From contig CAZILL010000002.1 in the NCBI GenBank assembly GCA_964540105.1, forward strand, positions 992,001 through 1,056,000: 64,000 nt of DNA, given 5' to 3'. The notes beneath the pieces are model-generated. The model made no database searches, had not been told where the DNA came from, and worked only from the letters and a program-made list of their open reading frames with translations. Below are positions 42,012 to 50,814 of the stretch, one piece after another (the first letter of the stretch is position 1; each line of letters opens with the position of its first letter). Both the position numbers and the translations under genes were made by a program. Origin of the DNA: DATKJY01 sp964540105 (lineage in GTDB: Bacteria; Zixibacteria; MSB-5A5; GN15; FEB-12).

Positions 42012-42947
42012 ATGCGAGTAATTGAAACAGAGAATCTCACCAAGGTCTACCGAAGAGGCATGAATAGGGAGGGGATTACCGCCCTGGACGGCGTTTCGTT
42101 CAGCGTGGAACAGGGGGAAATAATGGGTTTGATAGGTCCAAACGGAGCCGGCAAGACGACGCTCGTCAAGATTCTGCTTGGGATCACCCACCCTTCATCA
42201 GGTTATGTCGCCGTAGGCGGGAGCCAGCCGTCCGACCCGCAGTCCCGATCTCGCGTCGGGTTTCTTCCCGAGAATCACCGGTTTCCCGCCCACCTATCGG
42301 GGATTGGATTGCTGAAGAATGCGGGAAACCTGACGGGGTTGAAGAGCTCCTCGATGGAGGCTCGCTGCGAAGAATTGCTGAAGATTGTGGATATGGAAAA
42401 GTGGGGCACGACAAATCTCCGCAAGTACTCCAAAGGAATGCTCCAGAGGATCGGGCTCGCGCAGGCTCTGGTCGGGGATCCTGATCTCTTACTGCTCGAC
42501 GAACCGACCGACGGCGTCGACCCGATGGGAAAATTGGAGATTCGCCGAATCATTGAACGTTTGAAGCAGGAAGGAAAGACTGTCCTCCTGAACTCACATC
42601 TTCTCTCCGAGGTGGAGTCGCTGGCTGATCGCGTTGCGATTCTTGATCGAGGAAAGATCGTTCGAGTCGGAGCCGTTGACGAGCTGACCAGTCGACAAAG
42701 TCAGTTTGAGATCGAGGCTGATATCGGGGGAAACAGCGTCGACTTGCCGACAGAGATTGGGCGGCGCGTGTTCATTTCGGTCGATCGACTGATCGTGGAA
42801 CTGAACAAGGAAACTGATCTCGATTCCGTGATTGACTTGCTACGAAACAAGCAGATCAGAATTCGATCGGTAAAGCCGCTAAAGATCTCGCTTGAACAGT
42901 CCTTCTTCGAATCGGTCGCCCAAGATCGAGCAAAGGATAATCAATGA
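42012..42947 (+). CDS. ABC-2 type transporter ATP-binding protein
   Basis: A 311-residue ATPase of an ABC-2 export system. Starts MRVIETENLTKVYRRG; Walker A GPNGAGKTT (about 40-48), Q-loop GFLPENHRFPAHL, signature YSKGMLQRIGLAQAL, Walker B LLLLDEPTDGVDPMGK, switch His NSHLLSE. The C-terminal 90 residues are the extra domain common in this group (CcmA/NatA-like). I use ATG 42012, where the conserved domain begins; a GTG at 41973 would add 13 residues. The stop overlaps the permease start (ATGA), so the two proteins are coupled. Confidence 0.93.
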   Translation: MRVIETENLTKVYRRGMNREGITALDGVSFSVEQGEIMGLIGPNGAGKTTLVKILLGITHPSSGYVAVGGSQPSDPQSRSRVGFLPENHRFPAHLSGIGLLKNAGNLTGLKSSSMEARCEELLKIVDMEKWGTTNLRKYSKGMLQRIGLAQALVGDPDLLLLDEPTDGVDPMGKLEIRRIIERLKQEGKTVLLNSHLLSEVESLADRVAILDRGKIVRVGAVDELTSRQSQFEIEADIGGNSVDLPTEIGRRVFISVDRLIVELNKETDLDSVIDLLRNKQIRIRSVKPLKISLEQSFFESVAQDRAKDNQ

Positions 42948-43738
42948 ACGGGCTGATCCGTGACACGTTCCTTGAAGCGCATGATCGAAAGATGACCTAC
43001 CTGTTCGGGGCGATAACGTTGGTTGGCGCCTTTGTCGTCATGCTCAGTCGAGGCTTCGAGTTCAATCTGCACATTGAGTCGCAGGGGATGGATCCGTCTG
43101 GCATAGCAGCTGCCCTTCAGGATCCTATTCTGCGCATGTTCAAGGCCTATCTGTCGTTCTTACTCTTTCTGGCGGTCATGGCCTCGGCGGGGCATATTCC
43201 TGCCATGCTGGAAAAAGGACGAGCGGAGTACTATTTATCGAAGCCGATTTCCCGTCGCTCACTCTTGATGGGGAAGTGGTTTGCCGTCTTTGTGACCTAT
43301 GGTTCGATGGTCGGAGGCTCTGGATTGATCATCTACAGTCTCGTCTCATTGATGCATCAGCCGCCTGATCTCAGAATTCTCTTCCTGTTTACCATGTATG
43401 GAGTCTCGCTCGCCATGTGGGTTGCGATCACGACGTGTGCCGCCGTGCTTTCTGGTTCTACGGTGATGTCAATCATGACAGCCTTCTTTGTCTGGGTCGC
43501 AGCGGCTATACTTAGCTATCATGACGCGATCAAGGCAGCTCTCGAATCACCGACTGCAGGCAATGTTGTTGATACTCTGTATTATCTGGTACCGAAGGCA
43601 AGCGCGGTTGAACAGGCGGGCTTCCAGCTGGCTCTGGGGAGACCGGTTGACGATTGGTGGGCGTTTGTCTCGACGGTTCTGGTTGGGGCTGCGATCTTGC
43701 AGGCTGCGGTCATGATCCTCGATCAGCAGGACTATTAG
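42944..43738 (+). CDS. ABC-2 type transporter permease
   Basis: A 264-residue integral membrane protein with about six helices (about 19-38, 58-80, 103-130, 138-165, 165-185, 235-258). The sequence LSFLLFLAVMASAGHIPAMLEKGRAEYYLSKPISRRSLLMGKW is characteristic of ABC-2 permeases: a membrane helix followed by a coupling segment with the phrase YLSKPISR. It overlaps the ATPase gene by 4 bp. Substrate is unknown. Confidence 0.9.
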   Translation: MNGLIRDTFLEAHDRKMTYLFGAITLVGAFVVMLSRGFEFNLHIESQGMDPSGIAAALQDPILRMFKAYLSFLLFLAVMASAGHIPAMLEKGRAEYYLSKPISRRSLLMGKWFAVFVTYGSMVGGSGLIIYSLVSLMHQPPDLRILFLFTMYGVSLAMWVAITTCAAVLSGSTVMSIMTAFFVWVAAAILSYHDAIKAALESPTAGNVVDTLYYLVPKASAVEQAGFQLALGRPVDDWWAFVSTVLVGAAILQAAVMILDQQDY

Positions 43739-43768
43739 GATGAGATCAAAAGAGGAATACCGTCACCT

Positions 43769-44281
43769 GTGAATAGAAAGAACCTCAATGAGTTATTGGA
43801 GCCACTTCGAGTAGCACTTCAACTCGAAAAGGAGGGGCGAGAGTTCTTTCTGGAGGGAGCCCGCAAAGTTAGCGGCAAGGCTGCCCAACGGACCTTTGAG
43901 TTCCTCGCCGCCGAAGAAGAGAAGCATATCCGACGGATCGGTGAATTCTATCGATCCCTCGAACTCACCGACGGAACTGTTGTGCCAGAGGTCGGGGTCA
44001 GTGATGCCGATCTACGGCTAGTCGAGTTCAACAAACGTCTGGCCGACTTGCAGAACGAAATCAAGGCGACACTTCCGGACATCGAGGCGTATCGCACGGC
44101 ATTGAAGTTCGAAAACGGGGCGGAGGAGTTCTACGCTCGGCAAATCAGCGACACCGACGATCCCAATATCCGGAAGTTCTACCAGTGGCTGATTGACGAA
44201 GAGGCGATGCACGCCAAGGTCATTCTCTCCTGCATACAGTTCGCCGAGGACCCGGCGGGATGGTTCAAAGCGCAGCTGTGA
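43769..44281 (+). CDS. Ferritin-like (rubrerythrin-type) diiron-domain protein
   Basis: A 170-residue four-helix protein. The ligand pattern of the ferritin/rubrerythrin superfamily is visible: LEKEGREFFLEG (Glu on helix A), LAAEEEKHIRRI (E-x2-H on helix B), LKFENGAEEFYARQI (Glu on helix C) and IDEEAMHAKVI (E-x2-H on helix D). No rubredoxin tail is present. Family members reduce peroxide or handle iron. GTG start at 43769. The NUDIX gene follows at about 100 bp. A second protein of the same type lies at 50295-50804. Confidence 0.85.
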   Translation: MNRKNLNELLEPLRVALQLEKEGREFFLEGARKVSGKAAQRTFEFLAAEEEKHIRRIGEFYRSLELTDGTVVPEVGVSDADLRLVEFNKRLADLQNEIKATLPDIEAYRTALKFENGAEEFYARQISDTDDPNIRKFYQWLIDEEAMHAKVILSCIQFAEDPAGWFKAQL

Positions 44282-44377
44282 GATCGACCGGTTCTCGATG
44301 GGATTCTACAGCGCGCCTTATCTTCGCTCGGAATTCCAGATTTACATCCATCGACGCAACATGAGATCTATGGGCCG

Positions 44378-44869
44378 ATGGTAGCGATCAGACAGAGCGC
44401 AAGAGTTATACTGATCAACGACTTTGATGAGGTACTGTTGGTCAAGTACGTTAATGAAAAGCCCGCCGATTCGCGAAGACCTAATCTCCTTGCGTATTGG
44501 GTACCTCCGGGCGGAGGGGTCGAAGCGGGTGAGACCTTCGAAGAGGCCGCGCATAGGGAGATTCTGGAAGAAACTGGGGCAAGGGTTGAAATTGGTCCGT
44601 GTGTATGGACAAGAGAACTGGAGCTAACGATTGGAAATCGTTTAAGGCATGTGATGGAGCGATATTTCGTCGCGCGGTTTGCCGGAGAACATATCGACAC
44701 AACTCGGCACGCTGATGATGGGATTGTAGCCTGTCGCTGGTGGAACATGGCAGACATGAAGGCTACTGAGGAAGTTCTGCTGCCTCCTGATCTTCCTCGA
44801 CTGCTCGTTCCAGTTATCGGACATGATTACCCGAGTCATCCGATACCGATCGACGCTGAGAGGGAGTGA
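44378..44869 (+). CDS. NUDIX hydrolase
   Basis: A 163-residue hydrolase of nucleoside diphosphate-linked compounds. The Nudix box is complete: GGGVEAGETFEEAAHREILEETGA, in pieces G-x5-E-x7-R-E-x2-E-E-x-G, at about residues 45-68. It begins with VRVIL-type strand ARVILINDFDEVLLVKY. A Trp-rich segment (RWWNMADM) follows. Substrate cannot be assigned from sequence. The ATG 44378 has no evident ribosome binding site. Confidence 0.9.
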   Translation: MVAIRQSARVILINDFDEVLLVKYVNEKPADSRRPNLLAYWVPPGGGVEAGETFEEAAHREILEETGARVEIGPCVWTRELELTIGNRLRHVMERYFVARFAGEHIDTTRHADDGIVACRWWNMADMKATEEVLLPPDLPRLLVPVIGHDYPSHPIPIDAERE

Positions 44870-44916
44870 CGGTCCTGACATTTGGTGCGTCGGGACCAGC
44901 AATCGTCGCGAAAACC

Positions 44917-44945
44917 TTTACACTCTGGGAAAGCCCCGTTATATT
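44917..44945 (+). promoter_or_regulatory. Promoter of the M20 peptidase gene
   Basis: TTTACA (44917-44922), 17-bp spacer, TATATT (44940-44945), about 40 bp before the start codon. Confidence 0.6.
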
Positions 44946-44985
44946 TTCGCAGAATCAAGTTACACTATAGAATAGGAGCTGATTG

Positions 44986-46356
44986 ATGTCGCCGTTCGAA
45001 TATCTTGAGCAGACACAGGAAAAGAGACTGAACGATTTGTTTGAGTTTCTCAGGTTTCCATCGGTGTCGGCCAAGTCTGAACATAAGGGAGACGTGGCCG
45101 CATGCGGAGAATGGCTGAAGAACCATCTGGCCGGAATAGGCCTTACTTCCGCGATACACGCCACTGGTGGACACCCGATCGTTACCGCAGAATACATGGC
45201 CGGCAAGCACTTGCCGACCATTCTGTACTACGGCCACTACGACGTTCAGCCTGCGGAACCATTTAATCTCTGGACCACCCCTCCATTCGAGCCACAGGTT
45301 CGTGACGGCTATATCTACGGGCGAGGATCGTGCGACGATAAGGGGCAGACCTTCGCTCACGTCAAAGGGTTGGAAGCGATCCTGAAGAGCACCGGCTCGC
45401 TTCCCGTCAATGTGAAGATGCTGATCGAGGGTGAAGAGGAAGGGGGAGGGACGGCGAACCTTTCGAAATTCATCAAAGACAACGCAAAGATGTTAGCGGC
45501 GGATATTGTCGTCGTCTCGGATACGTCACAGTTCAACAAGGAGCTTCCGGCCGTCACTTTCGGCCTCAGGGGAATTTCGTCCGTTGAGGTGTTTGTCTAC
45601 GGCCCGGATCGAGACCTTCACTCCGGTGCGTTTGGCGGGGCGATAGCTAATCCGGTGAATGTTCTGTGTGCCATGATCGGTTCGCTCCATGACAAGAATG
45701 GGAAGATCACGATTCCGGGATTCTACAAGAGCGTTAAGCTCCCTACGAAATGGGAAAGAGCGCAGTTCAAGAAGCTTCCGTACAACGAGGCGAAGTACAA
45801 GAAGATGCTCGGTGTTTCCGCGCTACAAGGCGAGAAAGGGTATACCACCTACGAACGCACCTGGGTGCGTCCTACGCTCGACGTCAATGGGATCACCGGT
45901 GGGTATCAGGGAGAGGGGGGTAAGACGATCATTCCCGCCATGGCCTCGGCAAAGATCACGATGAGGCTGGTCCCGGATATGGATCCCAGGGATATCGCGA
46001 AGAAGCTCGAGAAACATTTGAAGAAAATTGCCCCGAAGTCAGTTCGAGTGGCAATGAATTTTCACGGTGGGGCGGGAGCAGTTGTTGTCCCGACCGACGG
46101 TCCCTGGCTCGAGGCCGCTGGACGCGCGATCAAAACGGGCTTCGGAAAGGCTCCTGTATTCATGAAAGAGGGCGGGTCTATTCCAGTTGCCGGAGATTTC
46201 AAGTCCTCTCTGGGGATCGATACGATCTTTATTGGATTCGGCCAGAACGATGACAACATCCATTCACCTAACGAACGTTTCCGCGTGATCGACTTCGAAC
46301 GCGGCTGTCGTACGGCCGCAGTGCTGCCCGACGAGCTTTCGCGCGTGAAGAGATAG
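44986..46356 (+). CDS. M20-family dipeptidase
   Basis: A 456-residue cocatalytic zinc peptidase. Metal-ligand motifs: GHYDVQP (His, then Asp), GRGSCDDKG (bridging Asp), EGEEEGG (catalytic Glu and ligand Glu), VVSDTSQ (Asp) and, near the end, GQNDDNIHSPNER (His). A lid/dimerisation domain lies between (about 185-345). The ATG at 44986 follows AGGAG at 44974-44978; the TTG one codon earlier is rejected. The domain order is that of PepV/carboxypeptidase-G2-like dipeptidases. The SDR gene starts 9 bp after its stop. Confidence 0.93.
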   Translation: MSPFEYLEQTQEKRLNDLFEFLRFPSVSAKSEHKGDVAACGEWLKNHLAGIGLTSAIHATGGHPIVTAEYMAGKHLPTILYYGHYDVQPAEPFNLWTTPPFEPQVRDGYIYGRGSCDDKGQTFAHVKGLEAILKSTGSLPVNVKMLIEGEEEGGGTANLSKFIKDNAKMLAADIVVVSDTSQFNKELPAVTFGLRGISSVEVFVYGPDRDLHSGAFGGAIANPVNVLCAMIGSLHDKNGKITIPGFYKSVKLPTKWERAQFKKLPYNEAKYKKMLGVSALQGEKGYTTYERTWVRPTLDVNGITGGYQGEGGKTIIPAMASAKITMRLVPDMDPRDIAKKLEKHLKKIAPKSVRVAMNFHGGAGAVVVPTDGPWLEAAGRAIKTGFGKAPVFMKEGGSIPVAGDFKSSLGIDTIFIGFGQNDDNIHSPNERFRVIDFERGCRTAAVLPDELSRVKR

Positions 46357-46365
46357 GGCTTACAC

Positions 46366-47145
46366 TTGGACCTGCAGATCAGAGGCAAGAGGGTGCTGGT
46401 GACCGGCGCCTCTTCGGGATTGGGAGCAGCTACAGCGTTGGCTCTCTCGGCCGAGGGGGTGGAAGTTGTCATCAACTCGAGAAACCAGGACAGGCTTGAG
46501 AAAGCAGCAGACCACATTCAAGCGTTGACCGGGGTTCGACCACACTGTACGATTGGAGACATCGCCGTGGACTCTGACCTCAGGCGAGTCCTTCACGACG
46601 CGGGTCCGCTCGATATTTTGGTCTCCAATGCTGGCGGCCCGCCACAGGGGTTTTTCGAGGATCACACCCACGAGCGCTGGCAGAAGGCCGCTGAGCTCAC
46701 ACTGTACTCGGCCATAAATCTCACGCGCGAGGTTCTGCCGCACATGGTCGCCAAGAGGTGGGGAAGGTTGATTTACATCACTTCGATCGCCGCGATCCAG
46801 CCGATCGACGATCTGATTTTGTCCAATACCTTTCGAGCCGGGCTGACCGGCTTCTGCAAAACAATCTCGAATACCTACGCCAAGTTCGGAATTACGGCAA
46901 ACTGCGTCTGCCCCGGATACACTGCGACCGAACGTCTCGGCGAGTTAGCCGAAGCGAGGGGTGCGAAAACCGGGAAGAGCCCCGGCGAAATTCTCGCAGC
47001 TTTAGGGCAATCTGTACCGGCAGGACGATTAGGAAAGCCCGAAGAACTGGCCTCGGTCATCACGTTTCTGGCAAGCCAACAAGCCGCCTATGTTACCGGG
47101 AGTTCAATTGCCGTGGATGGAGGCGCGCGTCGCTCGCTCATCTAA
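46366..47145 (+). CDS. Short-chain dehydrogenase/reductase-like protein with altered active site
   Basis: A 259-residue Rossmann-fold protein of the FabG-like SDR family. Cofactor motif TGASSGLG (14-21), NAGG (about 85-88) and the catalytic-Ser strand YITSIAA are present. However, the Tyr-x3-Lys pair is replaced: the place of YxxxK reads SNTFR, so Tyr becomes Ser and Lys becomes Arg. I have seen this SN..RAG variant in other FabG-like proteins, so it may be a subfamily, not a lesion. TTG start at 46366. It follows the M20 peptidase by 9 bp and is probably in its operon. Confidence 0.85.
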   Translation: MDLQIRGKRVLVTGASSGLGAATALALSAEGVEVVINSRNQDRLEKAADHIQALTGVRPHCTIGDIAVDSDLRRVLHDAGPLDILVSNAGGPPQGFFEDHTHERWQKAAELTLYSAINLTREVLPHMVAKRWGRLIYITSIAAIQPIDDLILSNTFRAGLTGFCKTISNTYAKFGITANCVCPGYTATERLGELAEARGAKTGKSPGEILAALGQSVPAGRLGKPEELASVITFLASQQAAYVTGSSIAVDGGARRSLI

Positions 47146-47279
47146 TGCATTATGCCATAAACGAATACGGCACATTCATGAAGTGCTGGTTGCGGCGCTG
47201 AGCCCACGCCTGCTAACTGCCGTCAACGCAAACGCAGAGACTTCTGTTAACCAAACTGCCTCTAATTCTCATTTATGAA

Positions 47280-48164
47280 ATGAACTCAAAGTCAAGTCGA
47301 AGCCTCCCGTTGCTACTCCCTTTCATCCTACTTCAGCAGTTCATCGGGGCGTTGTGCTTTCCGATTTCGAAGTATGGACTCGCGATCATCGAACCGTTCA
47401 CTTTTGCATTCTATCGTTACGTCATTTCTGCAGTAGTGCTGCTCGCTTTGGTCAGATTCAAGAATCATGCGATTCCTGTCGAACGAGGTGACTTTTGGAA
47501 GATGATGGGACTGGGGTTCCTGATCATACCTCTCAACCAAACCGGGTATCTCTGGGGTCAGTCGATGACCGCCGCTGGGCATGGTTCAGTCCTTTTCGCT
47601 ACTACCCCAATCTGGGTGTTTCTGATGGCGTTATATATCCTGAAGGAGCGTCTCGTCTGGCGTCGAGGCCTCGGAATTGCGATCGCGCTTTGTGGAGCGT
47701 TCATCACAATCGCGGGTGGGGCGATCAAGATCGGGACCGAGTACCTGAAAGGAGACCTGATAATTTTGGTCTCGGTCACTGCCTGGGCCGCGTTCACGAT
47801 CTACGGCAAGCCGATGGTCGAGAAGTACGGGGCGCTACGAACCACCGCCTACGCTCTCGCGGCCGGAACCGCCATATACTTCCCGTTCGGCCTCTATCGG
47901 GCTGTCCAATTTGATTACAGCCACACTACGCCGGCGGCTTGGTTGACGGTGCTCTATATGGCCATTGCGACTTCGGTTGTTGCGTACACGATCTGGTATT
48001 GGCTTCTGAATTTCATGGAGGCGTCGCGGCTTGCAGTATTCTCCAACATTCAACCAATTGTTGCCACGAGCGTCGCTTTCTTCACTCTCGGTGAACAGCC
48101 GCCGTTATCATTTTTCATTGGGGGTAGCGTTGTCCTTGCGGGTGTTCTGGTCACGGAGCTGTAA
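47280..48164 (+). CDS. EamA/DMT-family transporter
   Basis: A 294-residue protein with about ten membrane helices in two EamA repeats. The first repeat begins LLLPFILLQQFIGALCFPISKYGL and the second LKGDLIILVSVTAWAAFTIYGKP, and each ends with the family phrase of type A.Y..W....... in VAYTIWYWLLNFMEASRLAVFSNIQP. DMT proteins export metabolites or amino acids; the substrate is unknown. The ATG at 47280 overlaps the end of a short gene-free stretch. Convergent with the TPR protein, 11 bp apart. Confidence 0.88.
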   Translation: MNSKSSRSLPLLLPFILLQQFIGALCFPISKYGLAIIEPFTFAFYRYVISAVVLLALVRFKNHAIPVERGDFWKMMGLGFLIIPLNQTGYLWGQSMTAAGHGSVLFATTPIWVFLMALYILKERLVWRRGLGIAIALCGAFITIAGGAIKIGTEYLKGDLIILVSVTAWAAFTIYGKPMVEKYGALRTTAYALAAGTAIYFPFGLYRAVQFDYSHTTPAAWLTVLYMAIATSVVAYTIWYWLLNFMEASRLAVFSNIQPIVATSVAFFTLGEQPPLSFFIGGSVVLAGVLVTEL

Positions 48165-48175
48165 CTGTTGCCCGA

Positions 48176-50245
48176 TCAGCGCCTTGCTCGCCGCTCAAGT
48201 TCTTGTTCGAAAGCGGCTAAGTCAGCGGCTTCGGGAGCGAGAGAGCGATACCGTCTGAGCGTGAGCCGAGCCGCATCGTATTGCGATAGACTCAGCTGAG
48301 TTTGGAATACTGCCCGGCAGAAATCCGCCTGCTTGCCAGGCGGAGCAAGTTCCTCGGCCTCCAGAAAATAGACCAAGGCTGAATCGTCTTGTCCCAGGTG
48401 ACCAAAGGTTATGGCCATATTAGCAGCCTGCTCGTAGGTTCCCGCGAATTCATACGCACTACGAAAATGCTCCAGCGCCTCCGCATACTTCTGGCCCCCG
48501 GCAAGCGTGACCCCGATCGCGCACTCAGCCTCGGCGGTGGAACCTTTCATCATTGAAACTCTTTCGGCAAGCTGTTCAGCAACGACCGTGTTCCCGGAGA
48601 GCCTCTCAGCCTGAGAGAGCGTTGCCATATAGGTGCCATTTCTCGGACGAAGTCTAAGAGCTTCTCTTAGAAAGAATGCCGCCGAATCGTACTGTCTATT
48701 CTTCATGTAGACCTTACCCAGCGTGTAGAGATAGTCATCTTCGTTTGGGCGTGCCTCGATAAGCCGGCGATAGCACTTGATCGCCAGATCGGGACGCGCT
48801 GCCCGTTCGAACAGGAGATATCCCCACGAGTCATTTCGATAGCCGCGATCGTACTCTACGCTATAATGGAGGTCCTGCCAGAGAATGCCATCAAGTCTTG
48901 CCGTTGAAAGTCCGAGATTCCCCTTCTCCGCGATGTTTGGCGCAAGCGCAACCAGCATAGTCGTAAACGCCGGTAGCAGCAGGTTGGCAGTGCCCGTACG
49001 ACCCGAAGGATCGCGCAACAGGAGATAGAGACCGGTCACCGATAGCGGGAATCCTACAAACGACAGCAGATCCCAGTCACGAGCTGCACTCAGGAGTGGA
49101 TCGAGCCAGAATGAAATCGTAAAGAGAAGGATTGATACAGAGATAAGGAAGGTCGCGATCGGATCGAATCTGCGGCTTCGCCTCTCTCTGATGAATGACC
49201 ACACGATTAAGCTCCCCACACCCACTGGAGCTACCGACATCGCAAGATTGGCCAGGTCACGAATGTGCTCCGCGGTGAGAGCAGCGTACGGGTTGTTCGG
49301 CTCCGGGGCAAGCGGAACGATCAGAAACGGTAGGTTGAGCGCGCGAACAACCAGTACCGTCACCAGTGACGAGAGAACAATTGCTGCGTTGAAATGCCAG
49401 GCTTTCAGGCGATACGGAAAGAGCTGCTCCTGGGAGTGCCGAGTCAACCTGCGCCCCAGCAGAAACACTGAAACAAGAATGACCAGAGGCGTCAGCATGG
49501 CATCGCTGGCGATTGTCAGAGCGGAAATGATCACCACCCAGAGTACTCCTCGACCGGACTTCATCACGAAAACCGCGCTGACCAGCAACCACATCAGTGA
49601 GGCGGTGATGAACGGATAATGCTCGACATATCCAAAAAACAGGATCGTACAACTACTGGTAAGTGCGCCAAGAAGGAGTAATGACCGCGAGACAGGGTTT
49701 GGCAGTATCAGTCGTGCCATCGCAAAGAGTCCCCAGAACGTCGCAACCCCTGAGAGTGAGCTGATCAGGCTGAAGGTTGTTTGCGGATCAAAGCCGAGCG
49801 GTTCGCTGAAGAGAGCGTGTCCAGCGCGGTAGGCGATGATCGTGAGTGGTTTGAGGTAATCATGAACGCTATTGAACGGGGCGAACAGGGATCGGGTTGA
49901 CTCATGCAGAACAATGTAGCCGTCGCCGTATAACAGGGACTGGCTTCGAAGACTCATAAAGAGGAACAGAAGCGCTGCTGATAGTGCGGCGCCGAGAAGC
50001 AGTTGACCTCGCCTGGTTGTCATCGAGCTTGCGTGGGTTAGCGATGCTTCAACGTACTTCGCTCCTTTGGGAATCGTCCCAATTACGAAAAGCGGGACAG
50101 CAATGGCGAGCGAGGTGAGGAGAAATGCCTGAGGGAACCAGCCATAGAAGTCGAAGCCCCAGCACGCGATGCCGGGACAGAATGCCCCTGCGAAGTAGAG
50201 AGCAGCTGTGAATCCGAACGGAATGAGGGTCAGGGGTCCGCGCAA
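48176..50245 (-). CDS. Polytopic membrane protein with C-terminal TPR repeats
   Basis: A 689-residue protein with about 11 N-terminal membrane helices (residues about 10-430) and a soluble C-terminal part (about 450-689) of four to five TPR repeats (YLYTLGKVYMKNRQYDSAAFFLREALRL, AECAIGVTLAGGQKYAEALEHFRSAYEF, ANMAITFGHLGQDDSALVYFLEAEEL). The membrane part has GYIVLHESTR and LRSQSLLYGDGY in a loop near the N-terminus, as in PMT/GT-C-like glycosyltransferases, but no certain catalytic motif is seen. TTG start at 50245, with no clear ribosome binding site. It follows the ferritin-like gene closely on the same strand. Confidence 0.75.
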   Translation of the reverse strand: MRGPLTLIPFGFTAALYFAGAFCPGIACWGFDFYGWFPQAFLLTSLAIAVPLFVIGTIPKGAKYVEASLTHASSMTTRRGQLLLGAALSAALLFLFMSLRSQSLLYGDGYIVLHESTRSLFAPFNSVHDYLKPLTIIAYRAGHALFSEPLGFDPQTTFSLISSLSGVATFWGLFAMARLILPNPVSRSLLLLGALTSSCTILFFGYVEHYPFITASLMWLLVSAVFVMKSGRGVLWVVIISALTIASDAMLTPLVILVSVFLLGRRLTRHSQEQLFPYRLKAWHFNAAIVLSSLVTVLVVRALNLPFLIVPLAPEPNNPYAALTAEHIRDLANLAMSVAPVGVGSLIVWSFIRERRSRRFDPIATFLISVSILLFTISFWLDPLLSAARDWDLLSFVGFPLSVTGLYLLLRDPSGRTGTANLLLPAFTTMLVALAPNIAEKGNLGLSTARLDGILWQDLHYSVEYDRGYRNDSWGYLLFERAARPDLAIKCYRRLIEARPNEDDYLYTLGKVYMKNRQYDSAAFFLREALRLRPRNGTYMATLSQAERLSGNTVVAEQLAERVSMMKGSTAEAECAIGVTLAGGQKYAEALEHFRSAYEFAGTYEQAANMAITFGHLGQDDSALVYFLEAEELAPPGKQADFCRAVFQTQLSLSQYDAARLTLRRYRSLAPEAADLAAFEQELERRARR

Positions 50246-50294
50246 ACCGGCGGACGGAGCAGGAGCTGTCGCTATCGGCCGAGAGCTCTCGATC

Positions 50295-50804
50295 CTATCG
50301 CCCTTCCCAGCTGAGAAAGTTCTTGCAGCGGGTGCTCTCGACGAATGTCTGCGGGTCGGTCATGTACGACAGCATGTTGTCGATCAAATAAATGTGTGTC
50401 TTCTCCTCGTCGGCAATGCGAGTGAAGAGAACCTTTCGGGTTACGTCGGTTTCCTTCTCAGCCTCCGCGCGGTACATCTTTTCAACTTTCTCTTCGATCT
50501 TCAGCGCTTCAGTCCAGATACCGCGCGCAGCTTCGTCGAAGACCCCATGCGTGCCTTCCTCAGTCATTCTCCGAAATAAAGTTTTGCCTGTGGAGATCGC
50601 CGTGACCGGGGTCGAGAGTTCCTCCTGTGCGCCGCGAAAATCATGTTCCTTGAGCTTCAGGAAGAACTGGTAATGCTTCTGTTCTTCTTCGGCGAGGGTC
50701 AGCAGGATGTTCTTCAGTTCTGGTTGAAGCATGTTCCGCGCGTGCTTCTCGTAGAACTCCCTGCCGTCAAGCTCCATCTGCAGGGCGAAATCGATGATAT
50801 TCAT
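50295..50804 (-). CDS. Ferritin-like (rubrerythrin-type) diiron-domain protein
   Basis: A 169-residue four-helix protein. Ligand pattern: LQMELDGREFYEKHA (Glu), LAEEEQKHYQFF (E-x2-H), LKIEEKVEKMYRAEAE (Glu) and IADEEKTHIYLI (E-x2-H). The ATG at 50804 follows AAAGGA; the much longer open frame to 50984 overlaps the upstream peptidase gene and has no support. It starts 10 bp after the stop of the M29 aminopeptidase, so they form an operon. Same superfamily as 43769-44281 but not a close copy. Confidence 0.85.
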   Translation of the reverse strand: MNIIDFALQMELDGREFYEKHARNMLQPELKNILLTLAEEEQKHYQFFLKLKEHDFRGAQEELSTPVTAISTGKTLFRRMTEEGTHGVFDEAARGIWTEALKIEEKVEKMYRAEAEKETDVTRKVLFTRIADEEKTHIYLIDNMLSYMTDPQTFVESTRCKNFLSWEGR

Positions 50805-50814
50805 TGGTGATCCT

